This document shows positions 56,435-58,028 of a DNA stretch of 58,028 nt, piece by piece (within the stretch, counting starts at the first letter, position 1; every line of letters begins with the position of its first letter). The notes beneath the pieces are model-generated. The model saw only the letters and a list, made by a program, of their open reading frames with translations. It ran no database searches and was not told where the DNA came from. The position numbers were made by a program, and so were the translations under genes. This DNA is from Nocardioidaceae bacterium (lineage in GTDB: Bacteria > Actinomycetota > Actinomycetes > Propionibacteriales > Nocardioidaceae), in assembly GCA_025980475.1 (NCBI GenBank), contig JAICXL010000006.1:1-58028 (forward strand). Direction: 5' to 3'.

Positions 56435-57598
56435 GTGGACCTGATGGAGTACCAGGCGAAGGAGCTCTTCGCCAAGCACGGCGTGCCGGTGACACTCGGC
56501 GTCGTCGTCGACCAGCCCGAGGACGCCGCCGAGGCCGCTGAGAAGCTCGGCGGCGTCGTCGTCGTCAAGGCCCAGGTCAAGGCCGGTGGCCGCGGCAAGG
56601 CCGGCGGCGTGAAGCTGGCGAAGAGCCCTGAGGAGGCGGTCGAGCACGCCCGCGCCATCCTCGGGATGGAGATCAAGGGCCTGACCGTGCACCGGGTGCT
56701 GGTGGCGCCGGCGGCGCAGATCGAGGACGAGTACTACTTCTCCTTCCTGCTGGACCGCTCGAACCGCTCCTACCTGTGCATCGCCTCGGTCGAGGGCGGC
56801 GTGGAGATCGAGGAGGTCGCCCGCACCAACCCCGACGCGGTGAAGAAGATCCCGGTCGACCCGGGCACCGGCGTCGACCAGCAGAAGGCCGCGGAGATCG
56901 TCGACGGGGTCGGCTTCCCCGACGCCCTGCGCGACCAGGCCATCGCGTTCGTGCAGACGCTGTGGGAGACCTTCGTCGAGGAGGACGCCACCCTCACCGA
57001 GGTCAACCCGCTGGCCCGGCTCGCGGGTGACCGGCTCGAGGCGCTCGACGGCAAGATGACGCTGGACGCCAACGCGGACTTCCGCCACGAGGACCACGCG
57101 AAGTACGTCGACATCGACGCGACCGACCCGCTCGAGGCCAAGGCCAGGGAGAAGGGGCTCAACTACGTCAAGCTCGACGGCCAGGTGGGCATCATCGGCA
57201 ACGGCGCGGGCCTGGTCATGTCCACCCTTGACGTGGTCGCCTACGCCGGGGAGAAGCACGGCGGGGTGAAGCCGGCGAACTTCCTCGACATCGGTGGCGG
57301 CGCCAACGCCCAGGTGATGGCCGACGGCCTCGACGTGATCCTCGGCGACAGCCAGGTCAAGGCCGTGCTGGTCAACGTCTTCGGTGGTATCACCGCTTGT
57401 GACGAGGTGGCCAACGGCATCGTCGGTGCCCTGGACATCCTCGGTGACGAGGCGACCAAGCCGCTCGTCGTACGCCTGGACGGCAACAACGTGGACGAGG
57501 GCCGGCGGATCCTCAGCGAGGCGAACCACCCGCTGGTGACGATGGTCGAGACCATGGACGGCGCGGCCGACAAGGTCGCCGAGCTGGCGAACGCCTGA
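56435..57598 (+). CDS. sucC: Succinyl-CoA synthetase (ADP-forming) subunit beta
   Basis: ATP-grasp beta subunit of 387 residues of the TCA-cycle enzyme converting succinyl-CoA to succinate with ATP formation. Opening [19 protein letters not shown], the ATP-grasp stretch [22 protein letters not shown] and the conserved [15 protein letters not shown] region are present, with [15 protein letters not shown] near the end. GTG at 56435 gives the standard N-terminus, with AAGGAACGGG upstream. sucD follows 14 bp on. Confidence 0.96.
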   Translation: MDLMEYQAKELFAKHGVPVTLGVVVDQPEDAAEAAEKLGGVVVVKAQVKAGGRGKAGGVKLAKSPEEAVEHARAILGMEIKGLTVHRVLVAPAAQIEDEYYFSFLLDRSNRSYLCIASVEGGVEIEEVARTNPDAVKKIPVDPGTGVDQQKAAEIVDGVGFPDALRDQAIAFVQTLWETFVEEDATLTEVNPLARLAGDRLEALDGKMTLDANADFRHEDHAKYVDIDATDPLEAKAREKGLNYVKLDGQVGIIGNGAGLVMSTLDVVAYAGEKHGGVKPANFLDIGGGANAQVMADGLDVILGDSQVKAVLVNVFGGITACDEVANGIVGALDILGDEATKPLVVRLDGNNVDEGRRILSEANHPLVTMVETMDGAADKVAELANA

Positions 57599-57612
57599 GA
57601 CGGGAGAGTCAG

Positions 57613-58028
57613 ATGTCGATCTACCTCAACAAGGGCTCGAAGATCATCGTCCAGGGCATGACGGGCGGGATGGGCTCCAAGCACACAACGCTGATGGTCG
57701 AGGCCGGCTCCAACGTCGTCGGCGGCGTCAACGCCCGCAAGGCGGGCACGTCGGTCACCTTGGGCGGCAAGGACCTGCCGGTCTTCGGCACCGTCAAGGA
57801 GGCGATGGCCGAGACCGGTGCCGACGTCTCGGTCGTCTTCGTGCCGCCCGCCTTCACCAAGGACGCGTGCATCGAGGCCATCGACGCGGGCATCGGGCTG
57901 CTGGTCGTGATCACCGAGGGCGTGCCGGTACAGGACACCGCCGAGGTGTGGTCGTACCTGCAGGGCAAGAGCACCCGCATGATCGGCCCGAACTGCCCCG
58001 GCATCATCACGCCCGAGGAGTCGCTGGC
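57613..58028 (+). CDS. sucD: Succinyl-CoA synthetase subunit alpha (partial, cut by window end)
   Basis: The first 138 codons of the alpha subunit, which binds CoA and carries the active-site phosphohistidine (the His lies beyond the window). Seen here: [22 protein letters not shown], the CoA-binding [25 protein letters not shown] and [18 protein letters not shown] precedes the ATG. It forms an operon with sucC. Confidence 0.95.
   Translation, partial: MSIYLNKGSKIIVQGMTGGMGSKHTTLMVEAGSNVVGGVNARKAGTSVTLGGKDLPVFGTVKEAMAETGADVSVVFVPPAFTKDACIEAIDAGIGLLVVITEGVPVQDTAEVWSYLQGKSTRMIGPNCPGIITPEESL

Overview
The window looks like chromosomal DNA of a high-GC actinobacterium, most likely Nocardioides or a close relative in the Nocardioidaceae. 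The evidence is the very high G+C, frequent GTG and TTG starts, many four-base ATGA/GTGA gene overlaps, an ECF41/SigJ sigma factor, a DUF3516 helicase, a Ski2-like/SNF2/PcrA helicase set and lipoproteins with actinobacterial signal peptides. I assign the genus by protein style only. No rRNA, tRNA, CRISPR array, integrase or insertion sequence was found, so this is core or near-core chromosome rather than an island.

Layout. 0-5 kb: a branched-chain amino-acid type (Liv) ABC importer whose permease LivM and ATPase LivG are fused. 5-6 kb: two half-size YeeE/YedE sulfur-transport proteins. 6-8 kb: an atypical SDR and an ECF41 sigma factor, with a candidate ECF41 promoter in front of them. 8-14.8 kb: a heme-barrel-like protein, an HNH nuclease remnant, a short UvrA (UvrA2 type), a DUF3516 RNA helicase and a small membrane protein. 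14.8-18.5 kb: M20 amidohydrolase, aldo/keto reductase, methyltransferase, DksA/TraR-like zinc protein. 18.5-24.4 kb: a small gene under a LexA-type SOS box and carrying a 15-bp minisatellite, an SNF2 helicase, a Baeyer-Villiger-type monooxygenase, and a STAS/anti-sigma pair preceded by a possible leaderless leader peptide. 24.4-29 kb: two tiny paralogous membrane proteins, an acyl-CoA ligase, a quinone-oxidoreductase-type dehydrogenase, a FabH-like ketosynthase and a 48-residue basic protein.

29-36 kb is the most coherent metabolic island: an IclR regulator divergent from an eight-gene run (hexulose-phosphate synthase-like, hexuloisomerase-like, polar amino-acid type ABC importer of four genes, KDPG aldolase, KDG-type kinase). 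It looks like uptake and breakdown of one sugar-acid or amino-sugar-like compound through both KDPG cleavage and a RuMP-type step.

36-58 kb: L,D-transpeptidase, COG4705 membrane protein, DUF2235 hydrolase, YbjN/TY-Chap-like protein, ABC1/UbiB kinase, HtrA-like lipoprotein protease, Na+/H+ antiporter, SDR, two NERD-like proteins, DUF2237, Cys-rich zinc protein, a metzincin protease with a dead paralog fragment beside it, a dual-specificity phosphatase, PcrA, an M23 peptidase, a B12-binding protein, sucC and the start of sucD (cut by the window edge).

Regulation. Nine start codons lie 5-7 nt after a TAnnnT -10 box, so leaderless transcription seems common here. Five short tandem repeat arrays are present. 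The four that touch genes have units of 12 or 15 bp (frame-preserving); the only array outside genes has a 14-bp unit.
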